7,370 bases of DNA from Chloroflexota bacterium (GCA_005880175.1 VBJR01000205.1:1-7370); one strand, 5' to 3'; positions 1 to 5,857 are shown, numbered from the stretch's first letter. Notes: a model not told the origin generated them from the sequence alone. Numbers and translations: made by a program.

Positions 1-408
1 CCCCAGCTGCTCCGCTATACCCATACGGTCGTAAATCAACTCACCGCCGATGTAGAGGTCGCCCTCGTACCGGGCGATCTCGAGCCAGGCTTCGGTGACC
101 TTGCGGCCGGTAGGCGCGACCTCATAACCCACGGTGGTCGGCAGCGGCCCGTTATGGGTTCCACTGGATGAGCCGCGGGCGAAGACCGTGTTCCCGCTGA
201 CGATGAGCTCGTCGACCCTGGCCTTCCCGTCCGGGAACGCCTTCAACCAGCGCTCGTTCTCCGCGCGGAGCTCTCCCCTGGTCGTCACCTTGATACCACC
301 CGATATGCGGAAGTCGAGCTGGTCAGCGACCAGGGTGTCGATGGTGTCATGGTCTTGGGCGTTGAAAGCCTCCAAATACTTCCGATACTGCGTGGCGATA
401 TCTGCCAT
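1..408 (-). CDS. SnoaL-like ester cyclase / polyketide cyclase family protein (3' end cut by window)
   Basis: A small NTF2-fold protein of the SnoaL-like group; 136 codons are visible and the stop lies outside the window. It begins MADIATQYRKYLEAFNAQD, an N-terminal helix typical of the fold (short helix, then a 'D..T+D.LVAD' stretch). It continues with GTHNGPLP and then PTGRKVTEAWLEIARYEG, and the visible part ends ...DRMGIAEQLG. That last motif is usually close to the C-terminus in this family, so only a few residues should be missing. The ATG at 408 is chosen because GGAGG lies 8 nt upstream (minus strand, 421-417). An in-frame ATG at 423 has its own GGAGG only 1 nt away, which is too close. 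Members either catalyse aldol cyclisation in polyketide pathways or are uncharacterised; the substrate cannot be read from sequence. It is divergent from the synthetase at 993. Confidence 0.8.
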   Translation of the reverse strand, partial: MADIATQYRKYLEAFNAQDHDTIDTLVADQLDFRISGGIKVTTRGELRAENERWLKAFPDGKARVDELIVSGNTVFARGSSSGTHNGPLPTTVGYEVAPTGRKVTEAWLEIARYEGDLYIGGELIYDRMGIAEQLG

Positions 409-424
409 CCGGACCACCTCCATG

Positions 425-463
425 CCTCCTCGCGGAGGACCCGGCCGGCAGGCTGCCAGCCTG
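425..463. promoter_or_regulatory. Two short hairpins in the leader of the SnoaL-like gene
   Basis: CCTCC (425-429) pairs with GGAGG (434-438) across a 4-nt loop. CAGGCT (449-454) pairs with AGCCTG (458-463) across a 3-nt loop. Both lie just upstream of the leftward SnoaL-like start at 408 and directly abut repeat copy 1 at 464. They could fold in the leader RNA or serve as operators. In GC-rich DNA such short arms also arise by chance, so the functional reading is weak. Confidence 0.25.
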
Positions 464-524
464 ACACAGAGATGCTGATCTACATCGGGACCGCGAGGCA
501 AGGCGGTTTTCCGTGATTGTGATG
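464..524 (+). repeat. 61-bp direct repeat, copy 1
   Basis: This segment matches 4045-4105 in the same orientation, with 53 of 61 positions identical by hand alignment and no gaps. Two blocks are exact: AGAGATGCTGATCTA (468-482) and GCAAGGCGGTTTTCCGTGAT (498-517). Six of the eight differences are transitions. It lies between the divergent SnoaL-like gene and the acyl-CoA synthetase, in sequence that is visibly more AT-rich than the flanking genes. It may be a shared regulatory segment or the remnant end of a mobile element. No transposase fragment was recognised beside it. Confidence 0.85.
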
Positions 525-535
525 AGTGGTTCTAT

Positions 536-553
536 CCAATCAGCCGTGATTGG
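536..553. promoter_or_regulatory. CCAATCA-GCCG-TGATTGG inverted repeat (operator-like)
   Basis: Perfect 7-bp arms, CCAATCA (536-542) and TGATTGG (547-553), flank a 4-nt GCCG centre. The half-site in the form CCGTGATTG also occurs at 511-519, inside repeat copy 1, and again at 544-552, 33 bp apart or about three helical turns. The position between divergent genes and the lower GC fit a regulator-binding site. No regulator gene is in the window, and no convincing -35/-10 pair was identified around it. Confidence 0.35.
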
Positions 554-706
554 CTCCATCGAGCAAGGGAATAGTGGGATAAACTACTAGTCGCGCCAGT
601 GCTGCTGGCCGGGCTGGAGAGCGTCCTGAGTGGGGGCCGGATTGACCGGGATTGACGTGGTGGGCGCGGCCACGACCGCTGACGAGTTGATGGCGCTGAT
701 GGCGCC

Positions 707-720
707 GGTGCCCCGGCACC
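707..720. other. GGTGCC-CC-GGCACC palindrome
   Basis: Perfect 6-bp arms (707-712 and 715-720) surround a 2-nt centre in the otherwise featureless 600-760 stretch before the small ORF at 770. There is no T-tract, so it is not a classical terminator. In DNA of this GC content it could be chance. I see no other support for a gene between 525 and 769. Confidence 0.2.
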
Positions 721-769
721 CTCGCCGCGCAGCCACGACTGGTCCCACCGACAGCGAGAGGAGGCTGAC

Positions 770-988
770 ATGGACATGCGGCTCCCGACCGGCGGGCTGC
801 CCCAGCGCCTGACAGGAGCGACTGGAGCCGACGGCGTCCATCGGCCGAGCGCGGTGCCTGTCGAGCCCACCGCAACGAAGCTGTGGCGCTGGTGGTGGCT
901 CACGTGCCTGGTGCTGGCGGGCCCGCCGGTGCCGTCCGCTCGCCTGACGGTTGCCGCGAGCCAGGCACGGCCCGGGGTCGGGATCTGA
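770..988 (+). CDS. Possible 72-aa small protein upstream of the acyl-CoA synthetase
   Basis: The ATG at 770 is preceded by GAGGAGG at 758-764, 5 nt away, the best Shine-Dalgarno on the plus strand of this intergenic region. The frame stays open for 72 codons and stops at 986-988, 4 nt before the GTG start (993) of the synthetase. That spacing would fit translational coupling. The product begins MDMRLPTGGLPQRL and has one hydrophobic, Trp-rich stretch at about residues 38-54 (LWRWWWLTCLVLAGPPV). The rest is Pro/Ala/Arg-rich with no recognised domain. Against it: open frames are common by chance in such GC-rich DNA, and the composition is not distinctly protein-like. It could be a real small ORF, a leader, or a remnant of a decayed gene. 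I do not recognise a family. Confidence 0.3.
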   Translation: MDMRLPTGGLPQRLTGATGADGVHRPSAVPVEPTATKLWRWWWLTCLVLAGPPVPSARLTVAASQARPGVGI

Positions 989-992
989 CGCC

Positions 993-2416
993 GTGGGACG
1001 ACAGCTGGTCTCGAAGCCAGGGCGCCGCAACCTGGCCGTGGCCGCACAGCGCGCGTTCGACCGCTTCGGCGACCGCGAATCGGTCTTCCACGACGGCGTC
1101 TGGCACCGATCGGGCCGGCTCCACGAGCGCTCGCTCCGGCTCGCCGGCGGCCTCGCCGCGCTCGGCGTCCGTCCTGGAGACCGCGTGGTCGTGTTCATGC
1201 TCAACTCGCCGACCGTCGACGTCTGCTACTCAGCGCTCTGGCGCGCAGGCGCCGTCATCACCCCGGCCATCTTCATCCTGGCCCAGGCCGAGCTGCGGCG
1301 CGTGCTGGTGGACTCCTGCTGCGCCGCGGTCATCACGTCGAGCGAACTGCTAGCGGGGGTGCGGGCGGCCGCGGCTGGCGTCGGCACGCTCCGGTGGATC
1401 ATCTCCGAAGGCGGTGGTGACGGTTCCATCCCGCTCGACCAGCTCGAGGCCGGGGAGGCGGCCGACGTGAGTCCGCGGCAGGACGACGACGTGGCCGCCC
1501 TGATGTACACGGGCGGCACCACCGGGCGGGCCAGGGGGGTGATGCTGTCGCACGCGGGTTCCACGCCGTCGAGCCCGGCGTCGCCGCCCTGGAGCTGTGG
1601 TTCGACGCGCCCCGGTTCGTCAGGCTGGTCGAGGAGCTGCGGATCGAGCAGGCGCCGGTTGTGCCCTCCATGCTCCAGCGGCTGCTCTCGGAGCCGCTCG
1701 AGGAGCACGACCTGAGCTCGCTCGGCGTGCTGCCATCCGGGGGCGCGCCGCTGCCCCCGGAGACCGCGCTGGAGATCGAGCGCCGGCTCCCCGGCGTCGA
1801 GCTGCGCGAGGGCTACGGCTGCACCGAATCGGCCTCGGTCATCTCCGCCACCCGGCCCGGCCGCCGACGGCCGGGTTCCGTGGGCGAGACCGTGCCCGGA
1901 GCGCAGGTGCGCATCCGGGACGAGGCGGGCGTGGACCTGCCGGTCGGCGAGGCCGGTGAGATCTGCGTCAGGTCACCCGGCGTGATGCTCGGCTACTGGA
2001 ACGCGGCCGAGGCGAGCGAGGCGGCCGTCGTGGACGGATGGCTGCTCACCGGAGACATCGGCCGGCTCGACGAGGACGGCTTCCTGTACGTGATCGACCG
2101 CAAGAAGGACCTGATCATCAGGGGCGGCTTCAACGTGTTTCCACGGGACGTGGAGGACGCGCTGGCAGAGCATCCGGCGGTGGCGATGGCCGGTGTGGTG
2201 GGCCGGCCGGACCCCCGGCTGGGCGAGGAGATCGTGGCGTTCGTGTCGCTGCGTCCGGGCCACTCCGTCTCGGCCGAGGAGCTCGTCCAGTACGGCCGCC
2301 AGCGGCTGGGCGGCTACAAGTACCCACGGGACGTGAGGCTGGTCGAGTGGATGCCGCTGACACCGGTCGGCAAGGTGGACAGGAAGCAACTGCGGGCGCT
2401 GCTCCAGGAGGAATGA
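993..2416 (+). pseudogene. AMP-forming acyl-CoA synthetase, broken by internal deletion and frameshift
   Basis: An ANL-superfamily enzyme that would activate a carboxylic acid to acyl-AMP and then acyl-CoA. The GTG start at 993 is chosen for GGGA 9 nt upstream; a TTG at 951 is also open. The first frame carries RRNLAVAAQRAFDRFGDRES and the P-loop motif YTGGTTGRARGVMLSHAG (residues 172-189). That frame then drifts into Ser/Arg-rich nonsense, ending at 1715. The second frame resumes at 1559 with FHAVEPGVAALELWF. It carries SGGAPLPPE, REGYGCTES, GWLLTGDIGRLDEDGF, DRKKDLIIRGGFNVFPRDVE and PVGKVDRK, with the catalytic Lys codon at 2372-2374. Compared with the family as I remember it, about 35-45 residues containing the 'PL.H.YGL' region are missing at the junction. 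Each half is otherwise well preserved, suggesting a recent lesion. It converges on the P450 with 8 bp between stops. Confidence 0.85.
1554..1562 (+). other. Deletion / frameshift junction inside the acyl-CoA synthetase
   Basis: Up to the GGT codon at 1557-1559 the first frame encodes ...GVMLSHAG. From TTC at 1559-1561 the second frame encodes FHAVEPGV, which belongs well downstream in this family. The switch from frame 0 to frame 2 (coordinate modulo 3) implies a net loss of 3n+1 bases. Together with the missing 35-45 residues this points to a deletion of roughly 105-135 bases rather than a single-base indel. The exact breakpoints cannot be fixed without an intact homologue. Confidence 0.75.
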
Positions 2417-2424
2417 GCAGCACG

Positions 2425-3639
2425 TCAGGCCGGGGTGGACCCTGCTGGCTCGAGCTGCAGCGGCAGCGCGTGCAGTCCACGCAGGGTCACAGAGTCGCGC
2501 CAACGCACGTCACCGTCCACGAGCCGCATGTCGGGATAGCGCCGCACCAGTGTCTCGATCGCGACCTGGCCCTCGACACGGGCCAGCGCTGCACCCAGGC
2601 AGTAATGCGCTCCCGTAGAGAACGAGAGGTGGTGATTGTCCCGGCGTGTGATGTCGAGCCGCTCCGGATCAGGGAACACGGCAGGGTCGCGGTTGGCGGC
2701 GGCAATGAAGATGAGGGCGTCCTCCTCCGGGGCGATGCTCACGTCGCCGATGGCGACAGCCTCCGTGGCCACCCGCGAGGTGAGCTGGATGGCAGTGTCG
2801 TAGCGCAACAGCTCTTCCACCGCGCTCCTGATCAGCTCCGGCTGTCGTCGCAGGAGGCTCAGCTGGTCGGGGTGGCGCAGCAGCGCGAGCATGCCGTTGC
2901 CGATGAGGTTTCTGGTCGTCTCGTGGGCGGCGATCAGCAGGCCGATGCAGGTGGTGATGAGCTCGGTCTCGGTCAGCTTGTCGCCCGCTTCCTCGGCCGC
3001 CACCAGGGCACTGAGAAGGTCGTCACGGGGATGAGCCCTGCGCTCGGGGATCAAGCGCTGGAAGAACTCGAAGAACCACGCTGACGATTCCTCGGCGCGC
3101 TCGATCATCTCGGCCGAGCGGATCGGCTCCAGCATCGCCGCGGCATCTTGCGTGCGCCGGCGGAACTCCGCGGGTTCTTCGACCGGAACGCCCAGCATGT
3201 CCGCGCCGACCGTGACCGGCAGGGGATAGGCGAAGTCAGCGATGAGGTCGACTGCTTCCTGCTTCTCCAGCTCATCCAGCAGCTCGTCGACGAGCTGCTG
3301 GATCCCCGGTCGCAGTTGCTCGACCATGCGCGGGGTGAAGGCCTTGCTGACCAGGCCGCGCAGGCGCGTATGGTCGGGTGGATCGATGAGAAAGGCCGCC
3401 GCCGGAGGGATCGACGACAGGGGCTCCGCGCGGAAGCGGCGGGTGCGGTGCTCGTAGTCGGCGGAGAAGCGGGGATCGCGCAGCACCGCCGAGCACGTGG
3501 CGTGGTCGCTGAAGATCCATAGGCCGGTTTCGTCGATGTGCTCCGGCCCGCTTTCCCGCAGGGCCCGATAGAGCGGATACGGGTCCGCGCGACCGGAGGG
3601 GTCGAGGATCGCGGCAAATGCGGCTGACAGAGGGCTCAT
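2425..3639 (-). CDS. Cytochrome P450 monooxygenase (bacterial class I, CYP107-like)
   Basis: A soluble 404-aa haem monooxygenase, full length for bacterial P450s. The start is the ATG at 3639, with GAGGAG 9 nt upstream; an in-frame start at 3690 lacks this support. Landmarks: C-helix region DPPDHTRLRGLVSKAFTPR (about 87-105); I-helix LLIAAHETT with the acid-Thr pair E240-T241, and Ala where Gly is more usual; ExxR as E276-R279; NRDP at about 316-319; haem loop FSTGAHYCLG with Cys347 as thiolate ligand. All key residues are present, so it should be active with ferredoxin partners encoded elsewhere. Such enzymes usually hydroxylate or epoxidise natural-product intermediates; the substrate is unknown. 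The CYP107 resemblance is an impression, not a measured assignment. Its start overlaps the stop of a 38-aa ORF (3636-3752) as ATGA, so translation is probably coupled. Confidence 0.95.
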   Translation of the reverse strand: MSPLSAAFAAILDPSGRADPYPLYRALRESGPEHIDETGLWIFSDHATCSAVLRDPRFSADYEHRTRRFRAEPLSSIPPAAAFLIDPPDHTRLRGLVSKAFTPRMVEQLRPGIQQLVDELLDELEKQEAVDLIADFAYPLPVTVGADMLGVPVEEPAEFRRRTQDAAAMLEPIRSAEMIERAEESSAWFFEFFQRLIPERRAHPRDDLLSALVAAEEAGDKLTETELITTCIGLLIAAHETTRNLIGNGMLALLRHPDQLSLLRRQPELIRSAVEELLRYDTAIQLTSRVATEAVAIGDVSIAPEEDALIFIAAANRDPAVFPDPERLDITRRDNHHLSFSTGAHYCLGAALARVEGQVAIETLVRRYPDMRLVDGDVRWRDSVTLRGLHALPLQLEPAGSTPA

Positions 3640-3752
3640 CGCCGGCGTCTCCTCTCGACGATCCCATCCTCGCCTGGCTCCGGACTCCACATTCCGCCGT
3701 CCCGGATGCCGCAGATCTCGGGCACGGCCGGACCCAGCATCAAAGTCCGCAT
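3636..3752 (-). CDS. 38-aa small ORF translationally coupled to the P450
   Basis: The ATG at 3752 has a textbook Shine-Dalgarno, AGGAGG (3765-3760), 7 nt away. The stop TGA (3638-3636) overlaps the P450 ATG (3639-3637) in a 4-nt ATGA, the classic arrangement for coupled translation. The peptide starts MRTLMLGPAVPEICGIRDGG, continues MWSPEPGEDGIVE and ends in five Arg. It contains one Cys (14), one Trp (22), no Tyr and no His. The Arg tail is at least partly forced by the P450 ribosome-binding site it overlaps. It may be a leader ORF that sets P450 translation, an uncharacterised small protein, or a precursor peptide modified by the P450. A longer frame open to 3977 runs through the inverted heptamer array and is less likely. 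I do not recognise a homologue. Confidence 0.5.
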   Translation of the reverse strand: MRTLMLGPAVPEICGIRDGGMWSPEPGEDGIVERRRRR

Positions 3753-3827
3753 ACCTCTACCTCCTGAGCCGATCTCCAGAAGCCCTGTCCGGAACGAGTC
3801 GCGACGCGCGATCTCATCCGAGCGGTC

Positions 3828-3975
3828 GAAGCACGGAGCCACGGAGGCCACGAAGACGCACGGAGGGTCGGCGTCGGCGCCACGACTCTCGCCGCCCACC
3901 GCGCCGGCGTACTCGTCGAAACGCATGTCGACCAGCTCTCGGCGCGTCTCCGTGCTCTTCGTGCCTCCGTGCTTC
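3828..3975. repeat. Inverted array of CACGGAG/CACGAAG heptamers
   Basis: On the plus strand, CACGGAG occurs at 3832-3838, 3840-3846 and 3859-3865, with CACGAAG at 3849-3855. About 80 bp further on, the reverse complements appear: CTCCGTG at 3948-3954, CTTCGTG at 3957-3963 and CTCCGTG at 3965-3971. The left arm (3828-3865) and right arm (3948-3975) align as an imperfect inverted repeat, the left carrying one extra heptamer. Spacing between units is 8-10 bp. The structure sits in the leader or promoter region of the leftward P450 unit. From memory it resembles dispersed heptamer-type intergenic repeats seen in several GC-rich bacterial groups; I could not check this. Confidence 0.75.
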
Positions 3976-4044
3976 ACCTCACTCGGGCAGATCGCACCGG
4001 CCAGTTGCTCCCGGACAGCATTTTGTCACCCGCTTAGCCAGATT

Positions 4045-4105
4045 ACATAGAGATGCTGATCTATAGCGGAACTGCGATGCAAGGCGGTTTTCCGTGATCG
4101 TGACG
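4045..4105 (+). repeat. 61-bp direct repeat, copy 2
   Basis: Second copy of the segment at 464-524, same orientation, 53 of 61 positions identical. Exact blocks are at 4049-4063 and 4079-4098. It lies about 64 bp upstream of the chosen glycosylase start. A GTG inside the repeat (4094) is in frame with the glycosylase, which is why an uncritical start call would run the gene into the repeat. Neighbouring sequence outside the 61 bp does not match copy 1. Confidence 0.85.
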
Positions 4106-4168
4106 GACAGCCAGGTACACTTCGAACATGATGCGCGAGACTGCGACCGGCGTTGCCGGAGCCATTCC

Positions 4169-4753
4169 GTGAGCGCGGGTCGCTGCTGGGGTGACGGCGA
4201 TCCTCTCTTCGAGCGCTACCACGACGAAGAGTGGGGTTTCCCAGTGCTCGACGAGCAGGGGCTCTTCGAGCGGCTGAGCCTCAATGCCTTTCAAGCTGGC
4301 CTGTCCTGGCGGACGATCCTCGCCAAGCGCGACGCCTTTCGCGAAGACTTCGCGGATTTCGATCCCGATGCTGTTGCCGGGTTTGGCAGTGCCGACCTCG
4401 AACGCCTGCTCGAGGACAGGAACATCATCCGCAACCGTGCCAAGATCGAGGCGACGATCGCGAACGCCCGCGCCACGGTGGCGTTGCGCGCGGCCGCAGA
4501 ACCGCTCGATGCGCTGATACGAGCGCACGCGCCCGCACCGCGCAAGCCGCCGGCGAGGTGGGCGGACGTGCCGGCGACGACAGCAGAGGCCGAGTCTCTC
4601 GCCCGTGAGCTGAAGCGCCGGGGCTTTCGCTTTCTGGGACCGACGACGCTCTACGCGGTCATGCAGGCCTGCGGACTCGTGGACGACCACATCGCCGACT
4701 GCCCGGCACGACCAGCGGTGGAGCGCGCCCGGCGAGCCGCGGGCCTCATATGA
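4169..4753 (+). CDS. tag: DNA-3-methyladenine glycosylase I
   Basis: A base-excision repair enzyme of the Tag family (HhH superfamily) that removes 3-methyladenine from alkylated DNA. The product is 194 aa, against 187 in E. coli Tag. The GTG at 4169 is chosen because GGAG lies 7 nt upstream and the protein then opens MSAGRCWGDGDPLFERYHDEEWG, the family's normal N-terminus. An in-frame GTG at 4094 would add 25 atypical residues. The zinc site is intact: Cys6, His18, His174 and Cys178, matching E. coli Cys4, His17, His175 and Cys179. Tyr17 and Trp47 of the base pocket are present (QAGLSW). Oddity: the position of E. coli Glu38, a base-contacting residue, is Asn39 here (LSLNAFQAGLSW). It converges on the KAS III gene with 6 bp between stops, and lies among biosynthetic genes. 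Confidence 0.93.
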   Translation: MSAGRCWGDGDPLFERYHDEEWGFPVLDEQGLFERLSLNAFQAGLSWRTILAKRDAFREDFADFDPDAVAGFGSADLERLLEDRNIIRNRAKIEATIANARATVALRAAAEPLDALIRAHAPAPRKPPARWADVPATTAEAESLARELKRRGFRFLGPTTLYAVMQACGLVDDHIADCPARPAVERARRAAGLI

Positions 4754-4759
4754 CGAACG

Positions 4760-5782
4760 TCAGGGCCAGGTATGCAGGCAGGAGGCCCACGTGAGCCCCG
4801 AACCGAACGCGACCATGAGGACCTGGTCTCCGCTGCTGATACGGCCCTCGTCGACAGCCTCCTTCAGCGCCAGGGGAATGCTGGCGCTGCAGGTGTTGCC
4901 GTACCTGTCGACGTTGACCACCACGCGCTCCAGCGGGATCGCCAGGCGCCGGGCCGCCGCCTCGATGAGGCGGCGGTTGGCCTGGTGCGGGACCCAGACG
5001 TCCACGTCGCTGACGCGTGTACCGGCCGCCGCGGTCAAGGCCTCCGCCTGACGAACGAACATGTCGATCCCGAAGCGGAAGACCTCCGGTCCCTTCATAT
5101 CGATCTTGGGCGCGGCCTCGCACGTCGCATACGGGCCGGTCTCGACGTCGCCGACGGTGACCTTGTCGTAACCGCGTCCGTCCGAGCCGAGGCACCAGCT
5201 CGTGAAACCGGCGCCGGGCGGAGCCGCGCGCACGATCGCCGCCCCTGCGCCGTCTGCGAAGAGCACGCTCACGTGCCGTTCCTGCCAGTCGATCATGCGG
5301 CTCATGACCTCGGCTCCCACCGCGAGAACGGTATCGGCGGCGCCGCAGGCGACATAGGCGTCGGCGACGGACAGCGCGTAGAGGAAGCCCGAGCAGGCTC
5401 CGAGGAGATCGTAGGCGCAGGCGCCGTGGGCACCGAGCAGGTTCTGGATCCGACACGCCATGGAGGGCATCGGGCTGTCTGGCGAGGTGGTCGACACGAC
5501 CAGCACGTCGATCTCGTCCGGTCGCACACCCGCCGACTCCAGCGCCTGCGCCGCCGCCTTCGCCCCCAGTGCGAACGACGGCGTCCCCGGGTCGGCTATG
5601 CGACGTGCTCGGATCCCGGTTCGCTCGACGATCCACTGGTCCGAGGTACTCACGCCCATCGCCACGAGCTCGTCGTTGCTGACAATGCGTGGCGGCACAT
5701 GCGCTCCCAGGCCGACGATGGCGCTGCGGCGCCCTCGCACGCCGTAGGTACGAAGCTGGACGGGCGATTCTGGTGCAGTCAT
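4760..5782 (-). CDS. Beta-ketoacyl-ACP synthase III family protein (FabH-like)
   Basis: A 340-aa thiolase-fold condensing enzyme. FabH enzymes join an acyl-CoA starter to malonyl-ACP; relatives in secondary metabolism prime polyketide chains or transfer acyl groups. The catalytic triad is complete: Cys130 (LGACSGFLYAL), His266 (VPHQANRRLIEA) and Asn296 (YGNTCSASIPLAL), matching E. coli Cys112/His244/Asn274. The N-terminal part carries GLGAHVPPRIVSNDELV and the DQWIVERTGIRARR motif. A Cys follows Asn-Thr where Ser is commoner. The ATG at 5782 is preferred (GGAG 10 nt upstream). An in-frame ATG at 5845 would add 21 residues that look non-family and begin at a GC palindrome. The gene follows the KAS II gene by 102 bp on the same strand, so the two are probably cotranscribed. 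Starter specificity cannot be read directly. A housekeeping FabH normally sits with fabD and acpP, which are not seen here. Confidence 0.93.
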   Translation of the reverse strand: MTAPESPVQLRTYGVRGRRSAIVGLGAHVPPRIVSNDELVAMGVSTSDQWIVERTGIRARRIADPGTPSFALGAKAAAQALESAGVRPDEIDVLVVSTTSPDSPMPSMACRIQNLLGAHGACAYDLLGACSGFLYALSVADAYVACGAADTVLAVGAEVMSRMIDWQERHVSVLFADGAGAAIVRAAPPGAGFTSWCLGSDGRGYDKVTVGDVETGPYATCEAAPKIDMKGPEVFRFGIDMFVRQAEALTAAAGTRVSDVDVWVPHQANRRLIEAAARRLAIPLERVVVNVDRYGNTCSASIPLALKEAVDEGRISSGDQVLMVAFGSGLTWASCLHTWP

Positions 5783-5847
5783 CTCATCAGGTCTCCAGGA
5801 GTCGGGCGAATGCCCGATCGGCAGGGGATTCGCGCCCATCTTCATGC

Positions 5848-5857
5848 CCCCGCGGGG
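5848..5857. other. CCCCGCGGGG palindrome between the KAS II and KAS III genes
   Basis: A 10-bp self-complementary GC run in the 102-bp gap between the two ketosynthase genes, next to a second short GC hairpin (GGGG/CCCC, minus strand). It could be an mRNA processing or attenuating hairpin between cotranscribed genes. It has no T-tract and is short, so it may mean nothing. Its presence at the alternative KAS III start (5845) argues mildly that this stretch is non-coding. Confidence 0.2.

Larger units (their letters stand above)
3753..4168. other. Divergent intergenic region between the P450 unit and the glycosylase
   Basis: About 416 bp without a supported gene. It holds the inverted CACGGAG heptamer array (3828-3975), an AT-richer stretch (about 4015-4065) and copy 2 of the 61-bp repeat (4045-4105). 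Promoters for the leftward P450 unit and the rightward glycosylase must lie here or further out, but I could not identify a convincing -35/-10 pair. Open frames of about 113 codons exist on both strands. They cross the array and show no protein-like character. Confidence 0.6.

Noticed and set aside
513..590. 25-codon ORF opening at a GTG in repeat copy 1 (equivalent to 4094 in copy 2)
   Set aside because: No ribosome-binding site, very short, and the frame diverges immediately after the repeat.
600..812. Frame reading ...VVGAATTADELMALMAPVPRHP, possibly a remnant of a CoA-ligase or other enzyme
   Set aside because: A faint resemblance only; too short and without a second motif to support a gene remnant.
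587..1204. 205-codon minus-strand frame and its neighbours at 532-1047 and 540-875
   Set aside because: Low-complexity Arg/Ser/Pro-rich products overlap the start of the synthetase on the other strand, with no recognisable family.
2038..3084. 348-codon plus-strand frame spanning the end of the synthetase and the P450
   Set aside because: It lies out of frame within the synthetase and antisense to the P450, both with clear motifs; no ribosome-binding site or domain supports it.
3706..4050. About 114-codon frames on both strands in the P450-glycosylase spacer
   Set aside because: Both run through the inverted heptamer array and show no protein-like composition. Only the last 38 codons of the minus-strand frame have a good start signal, and those are reported separately.
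4094..4168. N-terminal extension of the glycosylase from GTG 4094
   Set aside because: The start lies inside repeat copy 2 and the added residues do not match the Tag family. GTG 4169 with GGAG upstream gives the normal N-terminus.
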